Source of the DNA: Bradyrhizobium sp. AS23.2
GTDB taxonomy: Bacteria > Pseudomonadota > Alphaproteobacteria > Rhizobiales > Xanthobacteraceae
Length of the DNA: 49,270 nucleotides
Direction: 5' to 3'
NCBI RefSeq assembly: GCF_001908185.1
Contig: NZ_LGHM01000069.1
Location: forward strand, 1 to 49,270
This document shows, one piece after another, positions 15,147-23,351 of this stretch. The position numbers and the translations under genes are program-made. Positions within the stretch are counted from its first letter, which is position 1; each line of letters starts with the position of its first letter. The notes under the pieces were generated by a model. That model was not told the origin of the DNA, did no database searches, and worked only from the letters and a program-made list of their open reading frames with translations.

Positions 15147-15301
15147 GTGTCCCGGACGCAACGCAGCACCTCTTGGTGGTGCGTTGCAGAGTCGGGACCC
15201 ATGCGGCTCGGACGGGCTGGACCCCGGCTCAGCAGCGCATCACCATAGCGCGTTGAAGACGCGCGTGACGCGCTTATGGTGCTGCACTGCGTCCGGGGCA
15301 C
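15147..15301. repeat. Complex palindromic intergenic repeat (family E)
   Basis: The ends are near-perfect inverted copies: GTGTCCCGGACGCA at 15147 and TGCGTCCGGGGCAC at 15288-15301. Two smaller hairpins lie inside (GCAACGCAGCACC with GGTGGTGCGTTGC, and CACCATAGCGCG with CGCGCTTATGGTG). It fills most of the gap between the metallophosphoesterase promoter and the end of the hydrolase gene. I associate such elements with Bradyrhizobium genomes; copy number was not checked. Confidence 0.75.
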
Positions 15302-15306
15302 GATAC

Positions 15307-16194
15307 CTATTTCGCGAATTCTCTCACGGCCTCCACCACGCGCTCCGGGACCTCCTGCGCCACACAATGACCGGCGCCCTCGAAGGCCAGCGTGCTGACC
15401 CGCGGAATCAGCGACACGGCACGCGACGCCATGTCCTTGTAGATGGCCCCGGACTTCGCGGCGGTCGTGACGCGTACCGGGCAGTCGATCTCGGTCAGCC
15501 AGTCAAACGGATTGCCGCGGGCATCGCCGGTATAGACCTGCTCCATCGCCTCGTAGATCGGACGCAGGATCGCCGACTCCGTCTCGGGCGTGCAGCAGAG
15601 TTGGACGCGGCCATTGTCGAGCAGCGTGAAGCCGTGGCGCACATAGGCCCGGAGCGAGGCCTCGGTCCAATCTGTAAACGCCGGCGCGGCGCGGTAGCGC
15701 TCGAGGACCGCGTCAGCGCTGTCGAACTCGGCCCGTCGGCGCAGCGTGCCCTGCACGCGGGACAGGGATTCTTCGCTCAATTCCGCGGACGGATTGCGGG
15801 CCGCGCGCGGGTCCATCACGGTCGGCTCCATCACGAAGAGGCGTGTGAAGCGCTCCGGCCGAAGTTTCGCCGCAAGCAGCAGGTCGGTCGCGCCTGCGCT
15901 ATGGCCGACGCCGTAGATATCGCGGAGATCGAGCGCATCGACCACCCGACAAACATCATCGGCGTAGTCCAGGAAGTGATAGGCGCCGGGCTTGTGGCTT
16001 GCGCCGTGGCCGCGGCGGTCGAGCGCGTAGACGGTGTAGGTCGAGGCGAGTTCGCGCCCGACCTCGTCCCAGACGTGGGCGACGAAACCGGTGCCGTGCA
16101 GGAGGAGGGCAGGCGGTCTTCCGCTGCCGCCCCATTGCAACATGGCGATCTGCGCGTCGGCGGGGCCGATTGAAAAGCGATGCGGATTGATCAT
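15307..16194 (-). CDS. Alpha/beta-hydrolase
   Basis: From ATG 16194 (MINPHRFSIG) the protein is 295 aa and a single alpha/beta-hydrolase domain: HGTG oxyanion-hole motif (about residues 33-36), nucleophile elbow GHSAG with S99, and catalytic H276 in GAGHCV. There is no signal peptide, so it is probably cytoplasmic. The substrate cannot be told from sequence. Longer in-frame starts would run into the upstream gene; 16194 leaves 25 bases after the Ivy-like gene's stop. It ends the GMC oxidoreductase, Ivy-like, hydrolase series on one strand, probably an operon. Confidence 0.85.
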   Translation of the reverse strand: MINPHRFSIGPADAQIAMLQWGGSGRPPALLLHGTGFVAHVWDEVGRELASTYTVYALDRRGHGASHKPGAYHFLDYADDVCRVVDALDLRDIYGVGHSAGATDLLLAAKLRPERFTRLFVMEPTVMDPRAARNPSAELSEESLSRVQGTLRRRAEFDSADAVLERYRAAPAFTDWTEASLRAYVRHGFTLLDNGRVQLCCTPETESAILRPIYEAMEQVYTGDARGNPFDWLTEIDCPVRVTTAAKSGAIYKDMASRAVSLIPRVSTLAFEGAGHCVAQEVPERVVEAVREFAK

Positions 16195-16219
16195 GCGGAT
16201 TGCGGGAGCACGAGCTGCA

Positions 16220-17038
16220 TCAATTCGGCCATCTGCGACGCCAGCTACCGAGATCCGCCACTGTTGCGGCTGGCCAACCTGCAACCCACGGAGCCACAAT
16301 CGGGGGCCTGTCGGTATCCTTCAGCGCAACCATCAGCTTCTGTGATCCAATATCGATGACAATCAGGACGGATGTGTCGTCGCACGAATGGGCCTGGCAC
16401 GCATCCGCCATCACGACATTGCCGTTGTATTTCACGCTTCCGGGACCGCTCAGCAGGCGGGGCAACGTGGCGTAGGCCGCGGGGCCCAGCAACTTCCGGA
16501 GTTGCGCCGTGAACTCCGTGTGCCGCAGCAGATCGACCGGATGGTCTATCGACCTGCTCCGCAGCATATTCCAGCCGTTGCCGGTGCTGGCGGCGAACTT
16601 CAAGGCTTCGGCCGGTCCAAAGCCATTCACGGTCCATGTCCAGCGGGCACCGTTTGCGCCGGGCATGGCGGGAGTCTCGACCACGATGCGCTGCTTCTCC
16701 GTCTTGTAGGTGACCGGACCACACGTATCGAGCGGGCCGTCAATCCGTACCGGTTCCTTTTCAACGAAGCTCAGGATGAACAGCGAGCCCTCGCAAGCAT
16801 TGCCGCCAGGGCTTGTGGTGCCGATGGCAAAGCCGGCGGCGCCGATGGTGCCGATTTCGGCAATGTTGACGTAGTGCTCCGTGACCAACTTCTTCCCGTC
16901 CACCGTGAGGAGCTCGTCACCTTCCTTATTCTTGTAGATCTCCAGTTTGTTCCCGAACACGGTCATTGCCGTTGGCTCACCAAAAGCCAGTTGCGGCATC
17001 AGACAGAACAGCAGCGCAGCCAGGCGTACACTGCTCAT
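16220..17038 (-). CDS. Secreted protein with an Ivy-like (lysozyme-inhibitor-like) C-terminal region
   Basis: This 272-aa protein has a clear signal peptide (MSSVRLAALLFCLMPQLAFG, then EPTAM). The middle is beta-rich with several cysteines. Near residues 205-240 a segment reads MADACQAHSCDDTSVLIVID, which resembles the CKPHDC loop region and following strands of Ivy, the periplasmic inhibitor of C-type lysozyme. The key Lys/Pro/Asp residues of that loop are changed, so lysozyme inhibition is doubtful. The start overlaps the GMC oxidoreductase stop by four bases (ATGA). Confidence 0.7.
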   Translation of the reverse strand: MSSVRLAALLFCLMPQLAFGEPTAMTVFGNKLEIYKNKEGDELLTVDGKKLVTEHYVNIAEIGTIGAAGFAIGTTSPGGNACEGSLFILSFVEKEPVRIDGPLDTCGPVTYKTEKQRIVVETPAMPGANGARWTWTVNGFGPAEALKFAASTGNGWNMLRSRSIDHPVDLLRHTEFTAQLRKLLGPAAYATLPRLLSGPGSVKYNGNVVMADACQAHSCDDTSVLIVIDIGSQKLMVALKDTDRPPIVAPWVAGWPAATVADLGSWRRRWPN

Positions 17039-18657
17039 AGGCGGGCATCCTCCAGGATCATCGTCGCGCCCTTCTCGGCGATCATCGCGGTCGGCGTGTT
17101 GGTATTGCCCGAGGTGATGGTCGGCATGATCGAGGCATCGACGATGCGCAAGCTTCCGAGGCCGCAGAAGCGCAGGCGCTCGTCGACCACAGCCATCGGA
17201 TCATTCGCCGCGCCCATCTTCGCGGTGCCGACGGGATGGAAGATCGTGGTGCCAATGTCGCCGGCGGCCTTGGCAAGCGAGGCATCGTCGTCGCCGACGG
17301 AAGGGCCGGGCAGGTACTCGCTCGGGTGATATTTTGCGAGCGCTTTCTGCTGCATCAGGCGGCGCGTGGTGCGGATCGCGTCGGCGGCGACCTGGCGGTC
17401 GTCGTCGGTCGAAAGATAGTTCGGTGCGATGATCGGCTTTTCGTCCGGCGTCGCCGCGCGTAGCCGCACGGTGCCCCGCGAGGTCGGCTGGAGATTGCAG
17501 GCGCTGACGGTGATGGCGGGGAAGCGGTGCAGGGGATCGCCGAACTTGTCGAGCGACAGCGGCTGCACGTGGAACTGGATGTTGGCGCGGGCGCGCGTCG
17601 CATCAGAGCGTGTGAAGATGCCGAGTTGCGACGGCGCCATGGTCAGCGGACCGCGGCGGCGGAAGGCGTAGTCGAGCCCCATCAGGCCGCGTCGGAACAG
17701 GTTGTAGTAGGTCTCGTTCAGCGTGCGCACGCCCTCGACCTTGTAGATCGCGCGCTGCTGAAGGTGATCCTGCAGATTGCGACCGACGCCGGGCTTGTCC
17801 ATGACGATGTCGATGCCGAGCGGCGACAGCCAGTCGGAGGGCCCGATGCCGGAGCGGTGCAGCACCTGCACCGAGCCGATGGAACCTGCCGAGAGGATCA
17901 CCTCGCGTTTCGCTCGCGCTTCGATGATCTCGCCGTTCTGGATGAAGCGCACGCCGACGGCGCGGCCCTGTTCGATGATGAGGCGCTCGACCAGCACGTG
18001 CTTCTCGAGCCGCAGATTGGGGCGCTTGAGCGCGGGCTTGAGGAAGCCGCGCGCCGACGACCAGCGCCGGCCGCGTTTCTGGTTGACGTGAAAATAGCTC
18101 GTGCCTTCGTTGTCGCCGGTGTTGAAATCCGGGATGCGCTTGATGCCCATCTCCTCGGCGGCGTCGCCGACGGCATCGAGAACGTCCCACGACAGCCGAG
18201 GCGCCTCGATGCGCCAGCCACCGCCGGCACCGTGATGCTCGCTCGCGCCGAGGAAATGATCCTCCAGTCGCTTGAACATCGGCAGCACGTCGTCATAGCC
18301 CCAGCCGGTCATGCCGAGCTGGCGCCAGTGGTCGTAATCGGCGGCCTGTCCACGCATCGAGATCATGGCGTTGATCGCCGAGCAGCCGCCGATCACCTTG
18401 CCGCGGGGATAGGCGAGGGCGCGGCCGTTCAGGCCCGGCTCGGCCTCGGTCTTGAACATCCAGTCCGAGCGCGGATTGCCGATCGCGAAGAGATAGCCGA
18501 CCGGGATGTGGAACCAGATCCAGTTGTCGTCGCCGCCGGCCTCGAGGATGAGGACGCGGTTCCCAGGATCGGCCGACAGTCGGTTGGCGACGATGCAGCC
18601 CGCCGTGCCGGCTCCGACGACGATGTAGTCAAACTCACCTTCGAGCCGCCTTGGCAT
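17035..18657 (-). CDS. GMC-family FAD oxidoreductase (choline/alcohol dehydrogenase-like)
   Basis: This 540-aa flavoprotein oxidises an alcohol or related substrate. Its N-terminus is the FAD dinucleotide fold, DYIVVGAGTAGC (about residues 9-20) with LEAGG further on. GMC signature 1 (GKVIGGCSAINAMI) and signature 2 (SAGSIGSVQVLHRSGIGP) are present, as are the catalytic His474 (IFHPVGTAKMG) and the C-terminal SGNTNTP segment carrying the second catalytic residue. The substrate is open: choline, other alcohols and polyethylene glycol are all family substrates. No signal peptide is seen. It heads the three-gene minus-strand group with the Ivy-like protein and the hydrolase. Confidence 0.92.
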   Translation of the reverse strand: MPRRLEGEFDYIVVGAGTAGCIVANRLSADPGNRVLILEAGGDDNWIWFHIPVGYLFAIGNPRSDWMFKTEAEPGLNGRALAYPRGKVIGGCSAINAMISMRGQAADYDHWRQLGMTGWGYDDVLPMFKRLEDHFLGASEHHGAGGGWRIEAPRLSWDVLDAVGDAAEEMGIKRIPDFNTGDNEGTSYFHVNQKRGRRWSSARGFLKPALKRPNLRLEKHVLVERLIIEQGRAVGVRFIQNGEIIEARAKREVILSAGSIGSVQVLHRSGIGPSDWLSPLGIDIVMDKPGVGRNLQDHLQQRAIYKVEGVRTLNETYYNLFRRGLMGLDYAFRRRGPLTMAPSQLGIFTRSDATRARANIQFHVQPLSLDKFGDPLHRFPAITVSACNLQPTSRGTVRLRAATPDEKPIIAPNYLSTDDDRQVAADAIRTTRRLMQQKALAKYHPSEYLPGPSVGDDDASLAKAAGDIGTTIFHPVGTAKMGAANDPMAVVDERLRFCGLGSLRIVDASIMPTITSGNTNTPTAMIAEKGATMILEDARL

Positions 18658-18709
18658 TTTGCTTCCACCCGGTCACTTAACGTTCCGTCCTAATAGGCAG
18701 ACGCAACGG

Positions 18710-18740
18710 GCCGGGACAAGCCCGGCCATGCCGGGCAGGC
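18710..18740. repeat. Fragment of a CCGGGACAAGCCCGG-type palindromic repeat (family B)
   Basis: GCCGGG-ACAAG-CCCGGC (18710-18726) followed by CATGCCGGGC matches the core of the fuller element at 29282-29376. It lies between the divergent GMC oxidoreductase and M20 genes. It is a partial copy. Confidence 0.55.
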
Positions 18741-18828
18741 AGGGCTAGACCCCGTTCCGGGGCAGTTGGGTGGACTGGTGCTTGCATGGTAGACAGTCCT
18801 GTATTTTCAACAAAGCTTGAGTCCCTCC

Positions 18829-20001
18829 ATGCCCATCGTGAACCGCGTCGCCGACCTTCAACCCGATATCCAGACTTGGCGGCGCGACATCCACCAGCAT
18901 CCCGAGCTGCTGTATGACGTCCACCGCACTGCAGCATTCGTCGCGGACCGCCTGCGCGAGTTCGGCTGCGACCAGGTCGTGACCGGCATCGGCCAGACGG
19001 GCGTGGTCGGCGTGATCAAGGGCAACAAGCCGGCCGGCGAGGGGCTCAAGGTGATCGGGCTGCGTGCCGACATGGACGCGCTTCCGGTCGAGGAACAGAC
19101 CAACCTGCCGTACGCGTCCAAGACTCCGGGCAAGATGCACGCCTGCGGCCATGACGGCCACACCGCGATGCTGCTCGGCGCTGCCCGCTACCTCGCCGAG
19201 ACCCGCAACTTCGCGGGCGACGCGGTGGTCATCTTCCAGCCGGCCGAGGAGGGCGGTGCCGGCGGCGCGGCCATGGTCAAGGACGGGCTGATGGAGCGCT
19301 TCGGCATCGAGCAGGTCTACGGCATGCACAACGGTCCGGGCATTCCGATCGGCTCGTTCGCGATCCGGCCGGGTCCGATCATGGCGGCGACCGACGAGGT
19401 CGACATCATGATCGAGGGTCTCGGCGGCCATGCCGCGCGTCCGCACAAATGCGTCGACTCCGTGCTGGTCGGCGCGCAGGTGATCACGGCGCTGCAGTCG
19501 ATCGTCGCGCGCAGCGTCGATCCGCTGGATTCCGCCGTGATCTCGATCTGCGAGTTCCACGCCGGCAACGCCCGCAACGTCATTCCGCAGACTGCGACGC
19601 TGAGGGGCACCATCCGCACGCTGTCGCCGGAGGTGCGCAAGCTCGTCGAGAAGCGGGTGCACGAAGTTGTGGCGGGCGTGGCGCAGATCACCGGCGCCAA
19701 GATCGATCTGCACTACAAGCGCAATTATCCGGTCGTGAACAACCACGCCGGGGAGACCGAGGTGGCGCGGCGGATCGCCAAGCAGGTCGCGGGCGATGCC
19801 AACGTGCACGAGATGCCGCCGCTGATGGGCGGCGAGGATTTCGCCTATATGCTGGAAGCGCGTCCCGGCGCCTTCATCTTCTGCGGCAACGGCGACAGCG
19901 CCGGCCTGCATCACCCCGCCTACAATTTCAACGACGAGGCGATCGTCTACGGCACGTCCTACTGGGTCAAGCTGGTCGAGGAGTCGCTCGCGGCGTCGTA
20001 A
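18829..20001 (+). CDS. M20D-family amidohydrolase (hippurate hydrolase-like)
   Basis: M20 enzymes hydrolyse N-acyl amino acids or related amides with a metal pair. From ATG 18829 the protein is 390 aa. It shows ADMDALP, the metal-binding ACGHDGHTAMLLG, QPAEEGG with the catalytic Glu pair, MHNGPG, the dimerisation-domain His in GGHAARPH, and the closing MGGEDFAYML. An upstream in-frame TTG at 18817 is less likely. The exact substrate (hippurate, N-acetyl amino acids, indole acetyl conjugates) cannot be decided. It stands alone and ends at a strong bidirectional terminator. Confidence 0.9.
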   Translation: MPIVNRVADLQPDIQTWRRDIHQHPELLYDVHRTAAFVADRLREFGCDQVVTGIGQTGVVGVIKGNKPAGEGLKVIGLRADMDALPVEEQTNLPYASKTPGKMHACGHDGHTAMLLGAARYLAETRNFAGDAVVIFQPAEEGGAGGAAMVKDGLMERFGIEQVYGMHNGPGIPIGSFAIRPGPIMAATDEVDIMIEGLGGHAARPHKCVDSVLVGAQVITALQSIVARSVDPLDSAVISICEFHAGNARNVIPQTATLRGTIRTLSPEVRKLVEKRVHEVVAGVAQITGAKIDLHYKRNYPVVNNHAGETEVARRIAKQVAGDANVHEMPPLMGGEDFAYMLEARPGAFIFCGNGDSAGLHHPAYNFNDEAIVYGTSYWVKLVEESLAAS

Positions 20002-20025
20002 GGCTCGGATGAGAAGCCGCAACGG

Positions 20026-20056
20026 AAAAGGGCCCGTGCATCGCATGGGCCCTTTT
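20026..20056. terminator. Bidirectional terminator between the M20 and pit genes
   Basis: AAAAGGGCCC (20026-20035) pairs with GGGCCCTTTT (20047-20056), extended inward by GTGC/GCAT around an ATC loop. The A and T runs serve both strands. It lies between convergent stop codons at 20001 and 20078. Confidence 0.9.
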
Positions 20057-20077
20057 GTCGTCGAGTTCTGTGTTCGC

Positions 20078-21703
20078 TCAGAACAGGTGCGAGAACAAGT
20101 AGTACAGCGTGCCCGAGATGATCATCGCGGCCGGCAGGGTCAGCACCCAGGCCATGGCGATGTTGCGGATCGTCGCCCATTGCAGGCCCGAGCCGTTGGC
20201 GGCCATGGTGCCGGCGATGCCCGATGACAGCACGTGGGTTGTCGAGACCGGCAAACCGTAGACGTCGGCGGCGGCAATGGTGGCGGCCGCCGTGATCTCG
20301 GCGCAGGCACCCTGCGCGTAGGTGAGATGCGTCTTGCCGATTTTCTCGCCGACCGTGACGACGATACGCTTCCAGCCGACCATGGTGCCGAGGCCGAGCG
20401 CGATGGCGACGGCGATCTTCACCCAGCCCGGGATGAACTTCGTCGCGTTGTCGAGCGAGCCCTTGTAGGCCGTGAGCACGGCGACGTCGTCGGCGCTGAG
20501 TTCGGCTTCCTTGTCCTTCATCAGGAAGCGGAGCGCTTCCGAGACGAGGTACATGTCGTTGCGGGTGTTGCCGACGGCTTCGGCCGGCACCTTGGCGAGC
20601 GAGCCGTAGGTGGAGACCTGCTTTGCGATATCGCGCACCAGCACGGCGAGCGACGGGAAGGTGCCAGCGTTAACCTCGTGCTGCGCGACAAAGTTGGTGA
20701 CGGCCGGCCGCGGGTTGCCGATCACGTTGTAGCCGGTCGCTTTGCTCTCGATGATCTTGCTCGCGGCCTCCGAGTTCGTGATGAATGCCGCGATCTGGTT
20801 CTCCGGCAGCGCGCGGTTGAGCGCGTAGGCGGTCGGCACGGTGCCGATCAGGATCAGCATGATCAGGCCCATGCCCTTCTGACCGTCGTTGGAGCCGTGG
20901 AAGAAGCTCACCAGCGTGCAGGTGAGGATCAGGATGCCGCGGATCCACCACGGCGGCGGCTGGTCGCCCTTCGGCTCGCCGAACAAAGCGGGCGTCGCGC
21001 GCAGCAGCACGGTGCGCAGGATCAAGAGCAGGCCGGCGGCGAGCGCGAAGCCGAACAGCGGCGACAGCAGCAGGGCCTTACCGATGTTGGTGGCCTGGGT
21101 CCAGTCGACACCCGAGGTGCCGCTGCGGCCGTGCAGGACCGCGTTCATGATGCCGACGCCCATGATCGAACCGATCAGGGTGTGGGAGCTCGAGGCCGGC
21201 AGGCCGAAATACCAGGTGCCGACGTTCCAGATGATGGCGGCGATCAACAGGGCGAACACCATGGCGAAGCCGGCGCTGGAGCCGACCTGAAGGATCAGCT
21301 CGACCGGCAGCAGCGACACGATGCCGAAGGCGACCGCGCCCGTGGAGAGCAGCACGCCGAACAGGTTGAACATGCCGGACCACACCACGGCGACATGGGC
21401 GGGCAGCGAGCGGGTGTAGATCACGGTCGCGACCGCATTCGCGGTGTCGTGGAAGCCGTTCACGAACTCGAAGCCGAGCGCGATCAGAAGCGCGACGAAG
21501 AGCAGGAGGAAGGGGGCGATGGTCTTGACCTGCGTGCCGGTCGCATCGACGTCGACCCAGATGCTGTAGGCAACGAAGAGCAGCGCGGCAGCGATGACCC
21601 CCATATAGATCACGCCGGTGAGCGGATGGAATCCGCGGTCGAGGTCGGGTCCCCCTCTACGCAAGGCTGGCTCGATGGAGCCGGGCAAAGCAACGTCACT
21701 CAT
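20078..21703 (-). CDS. pit: Pit-family inorganic phosphate transporter
   Basis: Pit proteins carry metal-phosphate into the cell with protons across the inner membrane. From ATG 21703 (CAGGAGA seven bases upstream) the protein is 541 aa, with about ten or more membrane segments. The duplicated PHO-4 signature is visible: GFEFVNGFHDTANAVATVIYT near residue 75 and VYGLPVSTTHVLSSGIAGT near the C-terminus, plus FFHGSNDGQKGMG mid-protein. A soluble loop of about 130 residues separates the halves. It appears monocistronic; no pit accessory (PhoU-like) gene adjoins it. Confidence 0.92.
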   Translation of the reverse strand: MSDVALPGSIEPALRRGGPDLDRGFHPLTGVIYMGVIAAALLFVAYSIWVDVDATGTQVKTIAPFLLLFVALLIALGFEFVNGFHDTANAVATVIYTRSLPAHVAVVWSGMFNLFGVLLSTGAVAFGIVSLLPVELILQVGSSAGFAMVFALLIAAIIWNVGTWYFGLPASSSHTLIGSIMGVGIMNAVLHGRSGTSGVDWTQATNIGKALLLSPLFGFALAAGLLLILRTVLLRATPALFGEPKGDQPPPWWIRGILILTCTLVSFFHGSNDGQKGMGLIMLILIGTVPTAYALNRALPENQIAAFITNSEAASKIIESKATGYNVIGNPRPAVTNFVAQHEVNAGTFPSLAVLVRDIAKQVSTYGSLAKVPAEAVGNTRNDMYLVSEALRFLMKDKEAELSADDVAVLTAYKGSLDNATKFIPGWVKIAVAIALGLGTMVGWKRIVVTVGEKIGKTHLTYAQGACAEITAAATIAAADVYGLPVSTTHVLSSGIAGTMAANGSGLQWATIRNIAMAWVLTLPAAMIISGTLYYLFSHLF

Positions 21704-21788
21704 TGGAAATTCTCCTGTCGCAAGGCCTCCAATTTTGCGCGCGGCATGTGACAGCCGGTTGAAATGGTTGACGGCAGCGAAACGTGTG

Positions 21789-23186
21789 TCAGGCGGCGCG
21801 CGCGGCTTTCTTCTGCATGCCGGCGGCGATCTTGAGGTCTTCGACAAAGCGCTGATATTCCAGCACCTTGGTTTCCGGATCAGGCAGCCGCAGCAGATAG
21901 GACGGGTGCACCGTCACCAGAGCCTTGCGCCCGTCGGGAAGGTCTATGAGCCGGCCGCGGGTCTTGCCGATCGGAGTGATCTTGCCGAACACGCTTTGCG
22001 CGGCGGTGGCGCCCATCGCCACGATGAGGTCGGGCTGGATTGCCGAAACTTCCCGCTCGTACCATTGCCGGCATGCCCTGATCTCTGGCGTTGCCGGCTT
22101 CTGATGCAGGCGGATCTTTCCGCGCGGCACGAATTTGAAATGTTTGACTGCGTTGGTGACATAGACCTTCTTGCGGTCGACACCAGCTTCCTCCAGCGCG
22201 CGGTCGAGCATCTGGCCGGCCGGCCCGACGAAGGGATGGCCGGCAAGGTCTTCCTTGTCGCCGGGCTGCTCGCCGACCAGCATGATATTGGCGGACTTCG
22301 GACCCTCACCGAACACGGTTTGCGTCGCGTCCTTGTAGAGTGGACAGGCGCGGCAATGCGCGGCCTCCTCGCGGAGCGTTTCGAGATCGTCGGCGGCGGG
22401 TTTGCGTTTCATGGGCGGCCCCGGAGACGGGTTGATCCTTCCGCCGATCCAGCGTTCGGCATCAGAGAGCAGAGGTTCAAGTATTGAGGCTTCCGACAGG
22501 TTCCTCCGGCGCTTCTTCGGCACTTCCGGTGCGATCGGCTGGTCCGATCGGAAGTGACGGCGCCAGGTTTCCTCCAACCGGTTTGGGGCGGGCATCTCCG
22601 TCTGGCTGATCCCTGGCGTGAACGAGATCGCGTGGCCGTCCCAATGGGCGCAAACGTCGGGGGTGAGGATCGACCAGGGCATGTCGGCGTAGCGGCGCGA
22701 GAAGAAGGGGGCGGCGAATTCGACGATGTGATGCTCCGGCACGAACCAGGCGGCGTAATGCGCCTTGTGCTCGCGTCCGATCTCGCGGAAACGGATGACG
22801 TCGCGCATCCGCTGCACGTCGCGATGCACGCTGCAGGCCATTGCCGTCGCCAGCGCGACGTCTGGATCGGTCCTGATATCGAGCAGATCGTGATCGCTCC
22901 GCAACCGCCACAAGAGGCGATAGAGCAGCGCAAAACGCTCACTGTCGCGATAAAGGATCGCGACGCGTGCGAGCTCGATGAAATTGGCGGGCACGTTGAA
23001 GGTGCTGTCGGTCTCGATCGGGGGAAGGCCTGGCGCTTCGCACAGGCCGGGCGGCACGTCGTCTTTCGCATGGCCCTGCACGCTCCACGTCACGTCGGCC
23101 GGCGCGACGTGATGCAGTGCGAGCGCACGTGCGGTTTTGCGCCAGCCGTCGAAATCGGTCTCGCTGTCGAGCGTGATGAAGTGCAT
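21789..23186 (-). CDS. DUF4130 / UdgX-family uracil-DNA-binding protein fusion
   Basis: This protein (465 aa from ATG 23186, or 470 aa from ATG 23201) has two parts. The N-terminal half (MHFITLDSETDFDGWR onward) matches the DUF4130 domain often fused to UdgX. The C-terminal half (from about residue 270) is a family 4-like uracil-DNA glycosylase fold with CRACPLY cluster cysteines, GEQPGDKEDLAGHPFVGPAG, NAVKHFKF and HPSYLLR. UdgX proteins bind uracil in DNA and form a covalent link through the His of a KRRIH loop. Here the loop reads KIRLH, keeping the His and one Arg. The other cluster cysteines lie around IRACRQWY. It diverges from imuA across a LexA box, implying SOS induction. Which start is used is uncertain. 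Confidence 0.88.
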   Translation of the reverse strand: MHFITLDSETDFDGWRKTARALALHHVAPADVTWSVQGHAKDDVPPGLCEAPGLPPIETDSTFNVPANFIELARVAILYRDSERFALLYRLLWRLRSDHDLLDIRTDPDVALATAMACSVHRDVQRMRDVIRFREIGREHKAHYAAWFVPEHHIVEFAAPFFSRRYADMPWSILTPDVCAHWDGHAISFTPGISQTEMPAPNRLEETWRRHFRSDQPIAPEVPKKRRRNLSEASILEPLLSDAERWIGGRINPSPGPPMKRKPAADDLETLREEAAHCRACPLYKDATQTVFGEGPKSANIMLVGEQPGDKEDLAGHPFVGPAGQMLDRALEEAGVDRKKVYVTNAVKHFKFVPRGKIRLHQKPATPEIRACRQWYEREVSAIQPDLIVAMGATAAQSVFGKITPIGKTRGRLIDLPDGRKALVTVHPSYLLRLPDPETKVLEYQRFVEDLKIAAGMQKKAARAA

Positions 23187-23271
23187 GACACTTGTATCCA
23201 TTTGATTCGGCTCATGAATCTGGAAGCGCGCCAATTCGATTGACTCCCGGGGCGCTGTTAGCTTTATATTA

Positions 23272-23286
23272 GAACATATCATGAAC
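23272..23286. promoter_or_regulatory. LexA (SOS) box between udgX and imuA
   Basis: GAAC-ATATCAT-GAAC is an exact match to the alphaproteobacterial LexA site, a direct repeat GTTC/GAAC separated by seven bases. It lies 65 bases before imuA and 70-85 bases before udgX, so one site could control both directions. Confidence 0.88.
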
Positions 23287-23351
23287 AAATGAGCCAGCCG
23301 ATGGTTCTCTTTCGAGAGCCATCGGCAATCACCTCTGAAGGAGCGGCGAGC

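Noticed and set aside
20234..21751. A 505-codon plus-strand frame opposite pit
   Set aside because: Arg/Asp/Gly-rich antisense shadow of a clear phosphate transporter; no ribosome site or family match.
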